A stretch of 64,000 nt of DNA from Perilla frutescens (lineage: Eukaryota > Streptophyta > Magnoliopsida > Lamiales > Lamiaceae). Below the pieces are notes generated by a model that was given only the letters and a program-made list of their open reading frames with translations, was not told where the DNA came from and did not search any database. Both the position numbers and the translations under genes were made by a program. This document shows positions 23,401 through 36,797 of the stretch, piece by piece (the stretch's first letter is position 1; every line of letters begins with the position of its first letter). The DNA lies in contig BRKX01000003.1 of the NCBI GenBank assembly GCA_026008535.1, positions 58,615,001 to 58,679,000 of the forward strand. The letters are read 5' to 3'.

Positions 23401-24039
23401 ATCATAAATACATAAGTGCACGGATTACGGTTTTTCATATATGTTTAAATCGGTAGATGAATTTAAGGTGTTTAAATTTTCAGATTTATATATTCATATT
23501 ATCGTGTATGATGATATTAAAATTTGGAATGAATTTTTGATGTTCTTCCAAAATTCTAATTTTAATACATGTATAATTTTGACCTTCATAAAATAATGTT
23601 TGGAATGATATTTTGATGATCATCAAATTTCCAGATTTTATGTTATGATTTTCAAAAATTATAAACACCAATTTTCAAAATTTTGGTATTTTAAAAATCC
23701 ACTAATTTTAATGTATAATTTTCAAAAATTATGAATTAAGTTTGGAATATAATTATGATCCATCAAAATTTGCTAATTTAATTGTGTAAATGGATAAAAA
23801 GAGGCAAAATAAAATAGTAATTGGGAAAAAAAAAGATATAAGGCTATAGGAGTTATTTGGGCAATTTGGAGTGTAAATGTCTACAATACCCCTATGACAC
23901 ACTTGTCCCCACATTCCAATCATTGTGTAAGTGTACTATTTACACTTTTAATAACTACCCAATAAATGCACACACCTAAAATATAAAAATCCAATTTCAT
24001 GAATTTTAAGGTTAGGATTAGAAAGTGCCAAACTCTAAA
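23401..24039. other. AT-rich spacer
   Basis: AT-rich sequence with recurrent TTTTCAAAATT words and no gene evidence. Confidence 0.5.
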
Positions 24040-25815
24040 ATAACGAAATTTTTAAAAACGAAAATAAGTATAATGAAATTTTTTAAAAAACTAACGTTAA
24101 TGCACGTAATGAATTTTTTTTAAAAAACTGACCTTCCACTAACGTTATGAAAACGAAAATAAGCATAACGAAATTTTTTAAAAAACTAACGTTAATGCAC
24201 GTAACGAAATTTTTTTAAAAAAACTGACGTTCCACTAACGTTAATGCAAAAAAATGATAATAAATAATGTATTAGTTGGCCAACATTAAATGAACATCAA
24301 TCCATTATTCTTTCTTTCTTTTTCGACCAAAATGAGGTAGGTAGAATGAATAAATATGTATTTGTATACGTAGGTATTAGTTGACCCAAATTAAATTAAA
24401 TTTAATGCATTTAATTCTGTGTAAGAGAGGTTGGTAGTGTAATATGCATATATTGAAGGTAGGGTTTGTTCCAGAACACCCAAAATAAAAAAACACAAAA
24501 AATGTCGATTCCCCTCACATAAAAGAGAAGAAATATATTGAGAGGTTGATACAGAAGATTTATGAACGAAGCAACGTCGTCTTCATCAACAAACGTTTCA
24601 AATAGAAGTTCCTAAATTTTGAAAGGTACGTTTCGAGTTTATTTCTTCAAGAAATGTAGAATTTGTTTTAAGTTTAGGCTATATGTTGTTATGCTTCTAT
24701 GTTTCTACGTTCTAATATCTGATTTTATGAACTAGTGTTATCATTTCTTGATTTTAATTATGTATCGTTAGGCTATAACGATAGAAATGATAATAAGAAA
24801 AGAATAACGAAAATAAGGAAAGAATAATGATAACAAAGGTTTACATTATTAAAACAAGCCATAACGAAAGTTTAAGTAATTATCGTTACGCATTATCCTT
24901 TTTCTTTTTTTTTAAATTATTGTTATTCTAATCAATTGCATGGAGAATTAATTATTATTATTATTATTTGTATTATTTGTATTATTATGATTAAATGTAA
25001 TTAAGATTGAATAGAACATAACGATTTGGATAAATGTGGCCTAAATATTTAGTTAAATGTGGCCTAACGATTAGGAAGAAATTAGCATTATAATTACTTT
25101 AAATGACCATAACGATTAATTAAAAATAGGGCATAACAATTTAATATAAATAGCATAACGATTAATTTAAAAAAAAACTTTCATTATGAAATTTGTAAAT
25201 ATACTTTCGTTACACATTATTTGAACTACAAAGTCATCATTAAATATTAAAATAAGCATAATGATTAATTAAATACAATTTCGTTATGCATATCTAATAT
25301 ACGTTTGTTACACACTTTTTCAATCTGGACAACCCCATAATGATATATTAAAATAAGTATAACGAATCATTAAAATTAGCATAACGATGAACTTAAAGGC
25401 CGTAACGAATAATTAAAATTAGCGCAACGATTAATTAACGATATATTAAAATAAGTATAATGATTCATTTAAATTAGCATAACGATGAACTTAAATGCCA
25501 TAACGAATGATTAAAATTGTAACGATTAATTAAAAAAGCAGAACGAAGCGTAACGATTAATTAAAAAAGGCCATAACGATTATTAAACATAACGATCAAT
25601 TAAAAAAACTTTCGTTAGGCACAGAAACTTTCGTTAAGGATGAATATAGTATCGTTTCACATCTAAAAACCTATCGTTACTCTAGATCTCAAAACAAAAC
25701 ATGAAAATTTCACAGAACAATTTAATCTTACATTAAGCAAAAATATATCGTTATGCAAGATCCATAATCGTTATGCAAGATCCCTAAACCTATATATTCG
25801 TTAGGTATAAATCAT
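24040..25815. repeat. CATAACG/CGTTATG-rich degenerate repeat tract
   Basis: TAACGA, CATAACGATTAATTAAAA and their complements (CGTTATG, TTTCGTTA) recur dozens of times over about 1.8 kb, with irregular spacing of roughly 15-40 bp in the densest part (24990-25620). The first 200 bp contain a tandem pair of about 115 bp units (about 24042-24140 and 24145-24245). There is no open frame of note. It does not match any repeat family I can name. Confidence 0.7.
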
Positions 25816-26368
25816 AAAACTAACTATTCGTCTAACCTCTCCCGCTTCAGACGGTCGGTCTTCACGTCGTTCCTCCATCGCTGGTCGGTCTTCAATGTCG
25901 TTCCTCTGGTGAATAGGTTTTTTTTTTTTCTTTCACAGAACGGTAGAGAGAGGAGTTGAAAGCAGCGAGAGTGAAAGAGGAGAAGTGAGAGAGAGAGAGA
26001 GTAAGAGAGGGAGCTACAAGATATTAATGGAATTAAAATCAGCGAGAGGAGTTGAAAGCAACGATATTAATGGAATTGAATTCCACAACCATATCTTTTT
26101 TTTTTAAATTGAAATCGAGTTCCGATAGACCATTAAGAGATTTTGTTCCAAAAAAATCTTTTGTTCCTTTTGCATGTAAAGTACAAAATTGTGTAAGATA
26201 CTTTTCAAAAAAGTAGGGAATATATTCTGATTTAATTCGGTCAATGTTCAGATATAGTACAAATTGCCTATATAACTCCTACCCCCTTAAAACTTGCCCA
26301 ACTAAATAAATTTTAAAAATATATTGTCTATATAAACTTTTCTCCCTATTTAATTGGTGCGTCATTTT

Positions 26369-27651
26369 TCACCAAAAATAATCCGACTAGCAGTCGGTAT
26401 GCCCACACTACCCAGAACAGTGGTGAGCGAGATCGTCTCCCAAAGGACCGGCGAGAATTACTCTAAACCTTCAATCTGCAGAACCAAACTTTCCAAACGA
26501 TTTTTGGTGTTGTAAAGTAAACAAACGAAAATAGACAAATAAATAGAAGGTAGTGTTTTAACAGATCATGAAAGATATTCCGGCTTCCAATTAACTCCAC
26601 TCTAGCTTAACTGTACCGATCCTTGATGCAAAGATAAATTTAATTAACACACGCAAACCAGTTATAGCCACCGAAGACACTTACTGACGCAGCCTAATTT
26701 CTCCTTAGTTTCTCGATAATCAGGAAGATGCTTCACCAATTATTTCCCTAATCGACTGACAACCATAAGAGACACTCTATAGATTTAATGAGCCGACAGC
26801 TTTGAGCACTAGAGAAACCCGATTCAAAACCAACAGACTCTGACACAGGACCGTTGAATTTAAACTGTTATTCCCTCGATTTTGAAGAATTGTTGTACCA
26901 CTAATTAAACTTAAACCACAATTACGGATGGCCGGTTTAATTGGTTACTAATTAATTCCGATCTACTAGATATTTGTAACTACCTAGCAGGTTCGAAATA
27001 ATTAACGTCTTTAAACACCGAAAATAATAGATGCATGTAATTAATTAAAACAGAGAAGCAATTAGATCTCACAGTATAACTATGCCAGGGCTTCGTTAAT
27101 CTTCACCTGAATAGGAACGAGCTTAGCTTGATTACATATTAGAATTGGAACGCAAAAATATTGAATAATTGAACACCATGAATCTAACGAGAAGATGAAT
27201 TAAATCTGAAAAAACGTGCGTCTCTGTTCTCACTGCTCAAGTCTAGAATACAGCAAAAGATAAATCATAATCTATATCAAGATCCTTAAATACAAATCTT
27301 TAATTATGGTAATAGAATCCTAGATCAAATCCAACTAGGAAAGTGATAAAATAAAGACTCCAAAGGCGGCTGGACTCTAAAATCCGTGTCCAAGCCCAAC
27401 AGTGTAGTAGAACCCATGCTTCAGCCCAAACTTTGCACACACAGGCCCAGAATTTGGATTCTCGGCCCTTCTTTCTCTCAGTATGCCTATACGGCCTAGC
27501 TTGCAACTCTTCCAACTTTAACTCCAATCACACTTGGCTGTATTCTCCCAAAAGTAGATCAATTCCTCCAAATTCATGTTAATTACCTGCAATACTTACA
27601 AAACACACTTTCCTACCACAAAACACATTTATACGACAATTGACACTATCA
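26369..27651 (-). mobile_element. LTR of a Ty3/gypsy Athila-like element, minus strand, probably solo
   Basis: Read on the minus strand it begins TGATAGTGTCAATTGTCG at 27651, and its far end contains GGGAGACGATCTCGCTCACC, the kind of text that closes Athila-type LTRs. ATTTT flanks both sides (26364-26368 and 27652-27656), but in such AT-rich DNA this could be chance, and the closing dinucleotide is GA instead of CA. No internal region adjoins it. Confidence 0.45.
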
Positions 27652-27787
27652 ATTTTATACCAAAATGGCCCAAAAGATATATGCAAATATAGCCCAATCA
27701 TTAATTTATATGCAATTTTCGAAGGGGATTTAGAATTGGAAAGGTAATTTTTTGGTGTATATCAAAAGTTACCTAATTCTAATTTCA

Positions 27788-29429
27788 TAAGGATTGAAAA
27801 TTTTGGAAAGTGTTTGAAGAGGATCGAAACTTCCATATTTATTATTTGGTAATTTTCACTCCCTTGTAATTAATTGGAATAGTTTTTCTCTTTAAACCTA
27901 AAGTTCCATAACATCTGCGAAGGTGTGATCCTAATTCCTTAACAAACTCTGTCCTCAATGGCAGTGTCATCGAAATCAGAATTGACATCGACGGCACCAC
28001 CACCATTGTTGTTAAAAAAGGAATTAGTGCCCGCAGCAACGCTAGAAATAGCCAAATGATTAAAAAGTGTTTTAACCTCAAAGATTTGTCTGATTTGCAC
28101 TTGCATGCTTCTTAATTCAAATTCGAATGACGATGAAGATGAACATGGAATTGAGCATCATTTTTATCTCAAACCAAACTTCTGATTTCATAATTGTGGC
28201 TCCTACATATCGATTTCCATGTAATCATCTTCCGGCTTACTGTGTTTTATCTATTACTTTGTTCTTGTTTGATGGCCATGATGAATAATTCAATCATCTG
28301 AAAAAGTCGGTGTATACCTAAGATTTGTCAAAACCGGTAGTTTCTGATGTTTTGGAGTTACATATGATGGATGCGGCCCCCGACATGTTAGGCATTAAGC
28401 TTGACCCTGTTGCTATTCCAACCCCAAATCGTAAGAAGATTCGAGTGTTTTCTTAAAAAATTGTACAAATTTCTCCTCTTATGTCTAGATCTAATCCCTT
28501 TATAGATTTTAAGCTCTATGATCCTGTCAACCGGAATTGGCACGAACTGCCTTCATTACCAGAAAATAGGAGTAAGAACTGTTATACGACAAATATTATT
28601 AGGATAAAAGCATATGCTTTTGTGGATTTCACCTTCCTTATCCAGACTGACAGTTTAGAAACGTATACCCTTAATCTTGACTATCCCCTGGTTGGGTAAG
28701 GTATGTAGGTCGCAGTCCTCCTATAGATGGAGAGTTCTTTGTTCTCGGTGGTAACATATGTCTTTTTAACTTAGAAATCTTTAATATTGCCAAGGATTTG
28801 TATTGTCCCATACCACGAAATATTGAAGTCTACCTCGAGATTCCGACACCATAAGAGTGGTCTAATAATGTAATCACTTTTCTGCACCAAAATCAAGAAG
28901 ATGCATTCTGCATTTTATTTTCTAATTTTGACGAGGATAGTGAGCTCGGTAGGACTGGAGAAGGCATTGCCATGCATCCTCATGTCTATGTTGACGTCCA
29001 CAGGAGTGATCCTGATGCTGCAACAACATGCATTAGAGGTGAATCCAGTGACCCTATATTCACCCTAACCAGCACCCGGTCTCATAATTTCATCCTAAGT
29101 CCATCATATTCAAGCTTCGATCCTCTCTGTTTGTTTCCCTTTGGAGCAACCATTTCTTAGGTTGTTTACTTTTTGTAATAGCTTTTAGAGATAGAACGTG
29201 TTTTTCGATGTACATATTCATTAATTTCTTTTGTCCTTGTGCATATCTCATTTAATTTGTTGGTGAGGGGATGGCTACAGCTTGTTCTAATCTTGACTGA
29301 GCACCGAAAATACATTACACCAGTAGTGCTTGATTCTAATTCATTTTGATGTTGATTTTGTATTAAATTAATATGATGATTATTACAAGTTGATGCTTTG
29401 CTAATGCACTGATCGAGCATCTTTTTTTA
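27788..29429 (+). repeat. Tandem unit 1 of a triplicated gene segment
   Basis: Each unit starts with ATAAGGATTGAAAATTTTGGAAAG and ends with ATGCACTGATCGAGCATC. Units 1 and 2 are about 1.65 kb; unit 3 is shortened by an internal deletion. They lie head to tail without spacers. Confidence 0.85.
27958..29160 (+). pseudogene. Kelch-like protein gene copy 1, broken
   Basis: From ATG 27958 the frame reads MAVSSKSELTS and DDEDEHGIEHHFY, then, after a lesion, the segment PFIDFKLYDPVNRNWHELPS (in 28481-28699) and the closing HPHVYVDVHRSDPDA to FPFGATIS. The phrase 'xLYDxxNRNWxELPxLP' resembles a kelch repeat blade, as in plant kelch and F-box-kelch proteins, but no F-box is visible, so the family name is tentative. 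Breaks: a TGA at the IAK position, a deletion before KPNF, further stops and a frameshift after DYPL. It is the first of three tandem copies. Confidence 0.6.
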
Positions 29430-29600
29430 TAAGGATTAAAAATTTTAGAAAGTGTTTGAAGAGAATCAAAACTTCCATGTTTATTATTTGGTAATTTTCG
29501 ATCCCTTGTAATTAATTTGGAATAGTTTTTCTCTTTAAACCTAAAGTTCCATAACATCTGCGAAGGTGTGATCCTAATTCCTCAACAAACTCTGTTCTCA

Positions 29601-30817
29601 ATGGCAGCGTCATCGAAATCAGAATTGACATCGATGACACCACCACTGTTGCCGTCAAAAAGGGAATTGGTACCCGCAGTAATTTCAGAAATAACCAAAC
29701 AATGAAAAAGTGTTCTAACCTCAAAGGTTTGTGTGATTTGCACTTGCATTCCACTTAATTCAAATTAGAATGACGATGAAGTTGAACATGGAATTGAGCA
29801 TCATTTTTATATTCTCGATTTGTGCTCAAACCAAACTTCTGATTTCATAAATGTGGCTCCTACATATCAGTTTCCATGTAATAATCTTCATGTTTATTAT
29901 GTTTTATCTACTACTTTGTTCTTGTTTGATGACCATGATGAATAGTTCAATCATCTGAAAAAGTCGGTGAATACCTATGATTTGTCAAAACTGGTAGTCT
30001 CTGATGTTTTGGAGTTACATATGATGGATGGGGCCCCTGACATGTTAGGCCTCAAGCTTGACCTTGTTGCTATTCCAACCCCAAATCATAGAAAGATTCT
30101 AGTGTTTTCTTCGAAAATTGTACAAATTTCTCCTTTTATGTATGGATCTATTCCCTTTATAGATTTTGAGCTCTATGATCTTATCAACCGGAATTGGCAA
30201 GAACTGCCCTCATTACCAGGAAATAGGAGTAAGAACTGTTATACGTCAAATATTATTAGGATAAAAGCATATGTTTTTTTGGATTCCACCTTCTTTATCC
30301 AGACTGACAGTTTAGAAACATATACCCTTAATCTTGATTATCCCCTTGGCTGGGTAAGATATGTAGGTCGCAGTCCTCCTATAGATGGAGAGTTCTTTGT
30401 TCTCGATGGTAACATATGTCTTTCTAACTTTGGAGTCTCTAACATTGCCAAGAATTTTTATTGTCCCATACCACGAAATGTTAATGTCTGTCTCGAGTTT
30501 CTGACACCGCAAGAGTGGTCTGATAATGTCGTTACTCTTCTGCACCAAAATTAAGAAGATGTGTTATGCATTTTGTTTTCTAATTTTGAAGAGGATAGTC
30601 AGCTCGGTAGGACTGGAGAAGGCATTAACGTGCATCCTCATGTCTATGTTGACGTCCACGGGATAGATCCTGATGCTGCAATAACATGCATTGGTGGTGA
30701 ATCCAGTGAGCCGATATTTACCCCAACCAGCACCCGTCTCATAAATTCATCCTAAGTCCATCATATTCAAGCTTCGATCCCCTCTGTTTGTTTCCCTTTG
30801 GAGCAACCATTACTTAG
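29601..30817 (+). pseudogene. Kelch-like protein gene copy 2, best preserved
   Basis: The longest open part, 29967-30554, codes for 195 residues including FELYDLINRNWQELPSLPG, ETYTLNLDYPLGWVRYVGRS and a run ending LLHQN. Upstream the same frame can be followed from ATG 29601 through EHHFYILDLCSNQTSDF, interrupted by TGA and two TAG codons; downstream a TAA after LLHQN and a one-base loss before LINSS break it. The ancestral protein would be about 400 residues. It looks like a beta-propeller, kelch-type protein; function unknown. All lesions are small, so decay is recent. Confidence 0.6.
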
Positions 30818-31254
30818 GTTGTTTACTTTTTGTAATAGTTTTTAGAGATAGAACGTGTTTTTCAATATACATATTCATTAATTTCTTTTGTTCTTGTGCA
30901 TATCTCATTTTGTTGGTGAGGGGTGGGCTACAGCTTGTTCTAATCTTGACTGAGCACCGAAAATACATTATACCGGTAGTGCTTGATTCTAATTCATTTT
31001 GATGTTGATTTTGTATTAAATTAATATGATGGTTATTATAAGTTGATGTTTTGCTAATGCACTGATCGAGCATCTTTTTTTTATAAGGATTGAAAATTTT
31101 GGAAAGTGTTTGAAGAGGATCATAACTTCCATATTTATTATTTGGTAATTTTCGCTCCCTTGTAATTAATTAGGAATAGTTTTTCTCTTTAAACATAAAG
31201 TTCCATAACATCTACGAAGGTGTGATCCTAATTCCTCAACAAACTCTGTTCTCA

Positions 31255-31973
31255 ATGGAAATGTCATCAAAATCAGAATCGACATCGATGGCACCACCAC
31301 CGTTGCCGTCAAAAAGGGAATTGGTGCCTGCAGCAATGCTAGAAATAGCCAAACAATTAAAAAGTGTTCTAACTTCAAAGATTTGTCTGATTTGCACTTG
31401 CACGCCTCTTAATTCAAATTCGAATGACGATGAAGATGAACATGGAATTGAGCATCATTTTTATATTCTTGGTGCTCAAACCAAACTTCTGATTTCATAA
31501 TTGTGGCTCCTACATATCCATTTCCATGTAATCATCTTCCAACTTACTGTGTTTTATCTACAACTTTGTTCTTGTTTGATGGCCATGATGAATAGTTCAA
31601 TCATCTGAAAAAGTCAGTGTATATCTATGATTTATCAAAACTGATAGTTTCTGATGTTTTGGAGTTACATATGATGGATGAGGGCCCCGACATGTTAGGC
31701 GTCAATCTTGACCATATTGCTATTCCAATCCCAAATCGTAGGAAGATTCTGGTGTTTTCATCGAAAATTGTACAAATTTTTTCCATGCATCCTCATGTCT
31801 ATGTTGATGTCCACAGGATTGATCCTGATGCTGCAACAACATGCATTAGAGGTGAATCCAGTGACCCGGCATACACCATAACCAGCATCCAGTCTCATAA
31901 ATTCATCCTAAGTCCATCATATTCAAGCTTCGATCCCCTCTGTTTGTTTCCCTTTGGAGCAACCATTGCTTAG
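31255..31973 (+). pseudogene. Kelch-like protein gene copy 3, internally deleted
   Basis: It keeps an intact N-terminal part (31255-31500, MEMSSKSESTSMAPPPLPSK onward) and the C-terminal HPHVYVDVHRIDPDAATTC to FPFGATIA (ending 31973). About 500 bp that encode the kelch-like centre are missing; the junction lies near 31783, where TACAAATTTTTT meets CCATGCATCCTCATG. A 2-bp loss after FYIL also shifts the frame. Confidence 0.65.
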
Positions 31974-32324
31974 GTTGTTTACTTTTTGTAATAGTTTTTA
32001 GAGATAGAACGTGTTTTTCGATATACATATTCATTAATTTATTTTGTTCTTCTGCATATCTCGTTTAATTTGTTGCTGATGGGGGGCTACATCTTGTTAT
32101 AATCTTGACTGAGCACCGAAAATACATTACCCCAGTAATGCTTGATTCTGATTGATTTTGATGGTGATTTTGTATTAAATTAATATGATGATTATTACAA
32201 GTTGATGCTTTCTAATGCACTGATCGAGCATCTTTTTTATTATTATTATGACTACAACTAATTTGGCCTACTTTAATGTTTAGCAATCACGTTGTCTTGT
32301 TTGATAACATTTTGATGTTTCATG

Positions 32325-32346
32325 TGGATATATATATATATATATA
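32325..32346. repeat. TA microsatellite
   Basis: A run of TA dinucleotides directly borders the left end of the TIR element that begins GGGATGGG. Confidence 0.85.
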
Positions 32347-32631
32347 GGGATGGGTTAAAATGAGAGTCATACCCCTGTGTAGGAACTAGGAACCATTTAC
32401 ATCCATAGATCTCTATAATTTGAATGGTCAAGATTGATTGTAGATTTTAGGGGTCAAATTGCAAAGTGATAATTTTTTACCTAAATTTCAACCATAATAA
32501 GGGTATTATTGAGAAACCAAAACACTGTGTTATCACGTTCCGAATATCTAGGAAGTGGGATTAATTTTAACAAAAATATTGTGATTCATTAATAGCAAAT
32601 TAATAAACCCTAGAAAACAAAACAGAAAAAA

Positions 32632-33000
32632 CCTCCCACCCGATTTTTCAACATCGCCTCCGCCGTCCTCAAGCTCTGCCGCCGTCTACCACCGCTCGTT
32701 GGTCATCGGTCTCGCATCGGTGGCCGAAACCCTTCCCAAAATCCTATTGACTGCAACAACTAGTTTGCCACCCCTACACCGCTGAACGATGCCCGCTGCT
32801 CGTCTTCAAACTCCCACCCGATTCTTCAACATTGCCTCCGCCGTCCTCAAGCTCTCGCCACCATCTACCGCCGTTCGTTGCTCACCGGTCGAGCATCGAT
32901 GGCCAGAACCCTTCCCAAAAGCTTCCAATTGACTACAACAACTGGTTTGCCGCCCCTACGCCGCCGAACGATGCCCGACCGCCATACGCTGCCAGACGCC
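32632..33000 (+). repeat. Tandem pair of about 185-bp GC-rich repeats
   Basis: CTCCCACCCGATT-TTCAACAT begins both copies (about 32632 and 32809) and CCTTCCCAAAA lies in both. The block is rich in CCGCC and contrasts sharply with its AT-rich surroundings, looking like captured exon or 5' UTR sequence. Confidence 0.75.
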
Positions 33001-33074
33001 TCCCACCCGCCATACGACGATAGCCGCCCCTCCACCACTAGAACGCCGACCGGACTCTGGACGCTTGCTGGAAA

Positions 33075-36000
33075 ATGACGAAGAGTGCTAAGGCCGTACG
33101 AATAGGTAATTATCCCGCTATTTTTTCAAATTTTTTTGATGTAATTTGATATGATGCATTTAGCAAATTATTTGTAGATTATTAGCAATTTTTAAGGTTT
33201 TGGTATATGAGTAAATTTTTTTTATATTATTAGCAAATTATTCTAAAGAAATCTGGTACTGATAATTTACAAATAATTTGCTAAATTGTGTTATGTGGTC
33301 TGAATGATTGATACGTGTCCACTGTTGGGATTTTTCTAGAGAAATATGGTGTTTTTTTCTTAATCTCGTGCTTTGTGTGTAACTATATATATTTTATTGT
33401 TGTATATAATTGGATAAATTATTCGTTGGGGTTGTTTAGTAGATTAAATTGGTAGGTTGTGGTTTTATGAATTTTTATTATTTATGTCAAATTGTGTTGT
33501 GTATAGCATATTTATTTTTAGTTGTATGTCCAAGTTGTATTTTTTTTAAGAAGACTGATGATTTTTATTTTTGTTTGTTATATAACTCTTTAATTTGTGT
33601 CAGATTGTTTCGAATTGCTTGCATTTATTCATCTAAAATTTAATTTGAACTGCTAAATAATTGATCATCGGCCGTTCTGCACTTACTTAGTTAATAAAAT
33701 GTCAGTTTTATTTAAAATGAAATGACGCAGAAACGTTTGCAAATTTGTAATCATGAATGACAGAATGTGTCCTTCGAGATTTGGCGCCAAGAAAACTGCT
33801 CGATCACTATGTTTTAATATATTATATAGATATATAGATTAAGGTTTTGAATTGTTGGTTCCTTTTTATCTCCAGTTGATCCAAGATATATATAATGGTT
33901 CATCTTGTTTTTGTTGAGTTGCTAACGTGTTGCTCCTATTTTTTCCTTGCATATGAATTCTAAAATGATTGGCTCCCATTCTGTTTCCCCAACCTTGTCA
34001 GTTTCAGATTCAAAAGTTTGTTATTAAGCTACACAACATCTTTGTATTATGACTTCAGTAAGCTTGGCCTTGCAAGTTAGTGCTGATTGGAATCTGATTT
34101 CTGTTAAATGACTTGACTCTCTCTTATTGAGAAACTTAGTGCAAATTTTGAATCTATGATTAGCAAAGTAAGAGTCTGGATGGTTATAGAGATGAAGAAT
34201 TCAGGCTTGTGTTCTAGCAAATTTGTACGATATTATTAGCAAATGTTGCAACTGTGGAATTTTGCTACTGGGATTCGTGTTTTATCAATTTGATCTTTTG
34301 TTTGTAGCATATTAGTGATTAAAGATTAGCCAATTATTAACACATGACTAGCAGATTATTAAGACATGCTTGCTTCTATGCGTATTGGCTATTACTAGGA
34401 AATTGTGTTCTTTATCAAATTTTTATTATATTTGTAGCAGAGTGGTATTGGTTTATATACACATAGTAAAATAGGCTTAAATTATAATTTTTTTATGTAA
34501 TTTGAGTGGATGCATTTAGCAAATTATTTGTTTATTATTAGCAATTTTTAAGGTTTTGTTATATTAGCAAATTATTTGTATATTATTAGCAAATTATTCT
34601 AAAGAAATCTGGTGCTAATAATTTACAAATAATTTGCTAAATTGTGTTATGTGGTCTGAATGATTGATACGTGTCCACTGTTGGGATTTTTCTCAAGAAA
34701 TCTTGTGTTATTTTCTTAATCTCGTGCTCTGTGTATATCTATATATAGTTTAGTGTTGTATATGATTTGATAAATTATTCTTTGGGGTTGTTTAGCATAT
34801 TAAATTGGTAGGTTGTGGTTTTATGGATGTTTGTTATTTATGTCAAATTGTGGTTGTTTATAGCATATTTATTTTTAGTTAATAGCAATTTTTGAATATA
34901 AGATTAGCAAAGTGAGAGTCTGGATGGTTATAGAGGTGAATAATTCATGCTTATGTTCTAGCAACTTAGTACGGTATTATTAGCAAATGTTGCAACTGTG
35001 AAATTTTGCTAATGGGATTCGTTTTTTATCAATTTGATATTTTATTTGTAGGAAATTATTGATTAAAGATTAGCAAATTATTAAGACATGATTAGCAGAT
35101 TATTAAGACATGCTTGCTTTTATGCGTAGTTGCTATTAATAGAAAATTGTGTTCTTTATCAAATTTTTATTATATTTGTAACAGAGTGGTATCGGTATTT
35201 AAATGATATTACGTACTGTTATAAATTTCTTATTTATATATTTTAACATTATTAGTTTTTGCATGTAATGTTAATAATGTTGTGTGTTTTTTCATATATT
35301 ATGATACAGGAGCAAAATCGAGGCAGCCGGCACGAGAGGATAGGAAGAGAAGCCGAGTGAATTTGAAGAATAGTAAGTATCTTATTCGGTAATATCAAAC
35401 TGAAATAATTATCTGCTTATACCGTGCTTCTACCCTTCAATACCCTACTAGTTTTGATGTATTCAAATGTTTTGATTTAATATTGGTTAATGTGTAATTG
35501 TTTTATTTGTTGGTTTTGGTTTCATTAGATTTGACATTTTTAGCAACTTAGTAAGGTTTGATTAGCAAATAATTATAATTTGTTTAGCAACTCAAGTTAT
35601 TGACTTTTCTGGTTCATGTTTATCACAAGTTATTAATATATTTAAAGCTAGTACTGCAAAATACAAACAAACTATATATGTGCTGCTCTTAAGTCTTAAG
35701 ATTGTGCTAGACTCCTCATGATATTATAATTACAGTTTTAATGAAACAAACTTAGAAGCTTTGTTGTGTGCTTTCACAATGTTTATTGGACACATTGGTT
35801 TTCGTGATAAGAAAACCAAGTTAGAAAACACAAGTTAATTGCATTTTCTTGCATGACTAAAAAGAATGGTGTATTATTAATTGCATTTGAATACATTGGT
35901 GTGATTTATATAGCAAATTGGTTTGTTTATAGCATATTTACGTTTTGCTTATAGCAAATTAGGAATATATGAATAGACTGGTGTGAAATATATAGCAAAT

Positions 36001-36797
36001 TATAAATGTGTAATTATCAAATTATTTAGAAACTAATAGCAGATTACTAATATATTTTTATGGTATGTTGTTTTATTTTTGTTTGTATCAAATTAACATC
36101 AATATTTGCATTTTCTTGCATGACTAGAAAGAATGGTGTATTATTAATTGCATTTGAATACATTGGTGTGATTTATATAGCAAATTTATATTTATAGCAA
36201 ATTGGTTTGTTTATAGCATATTTACGTTTTGCTTATAACAAATTAGGAATATATGAATAGACTGGTGTGAAATATATAGCAAATTATAAAGGTGTAATTA
36301 TCAAATTATTTAGAAACTAATAGCAGATTACTAATATATTTTTATGGTATGTTGTTTTATTTTTGTTTGTATTAAATTAACTTCAATATTTAGCAAAATG
36401 ATTTATATGTGATTATAAAAGCCTATGCGGATTGGTTTTTTATTAATGTGGTATTTGTTATGTTTTTAAAAATGTTAGCATCTAACGTGATCATTTTCTT
36501 TTTTGTTTTAGCAGGTGATGACGAATACGATCGCGAGGCTAGGTCTAAGCGACGGCATGATGTGAATGTAGCTGAATGCTCTACTAGAGTTCCACATGTG
36601 GAAAAAAAATCAAATGCGCTCGAGAAGCAGCGAAGGGAAGATTACTCAAATCTTAAAAATTGAACTAATCCTATGGCTTTGCGGAATGCAATAGCGAAAT
36701 TTAATGAAACTCAAAAGTAAAGTGTTCGAGATTTAGGATTTGGTGCCTTACTGCACCTTGATATAAAAGACGTGCCTCCAAAGATCGCTTTTTGTTG
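33075..36797 (+). pseudogene. Gene-like exons inside the TIR element, family uncertain
   Basis: Plausible exons are 33075-33105 (MTKSAKAVRI, donor GTAATT), 35310-35372 (AKSRQPAREDRKRSRVNLKN, acceptor GATACAG, donor GTAAGT) and 36515-36797. The last reads DDEYDREARSKRRHDVN and NALEKQRREDYSNLKN, stop, ALRNAIAKFNE, stop, RDLGFGALLHLDIKDVPPK. The LGFGALLHL-IKD-P text resembles a segment found before Ulp1-type protease domains in plant transposon-borne genes; this link is from memory and tentative. Coding ends abruptly at about 36797, where a duplicated intron-like block (copy of 33906 onward) is joined. Two stops in the last exon argue it is dead. Confidence 0.4.
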
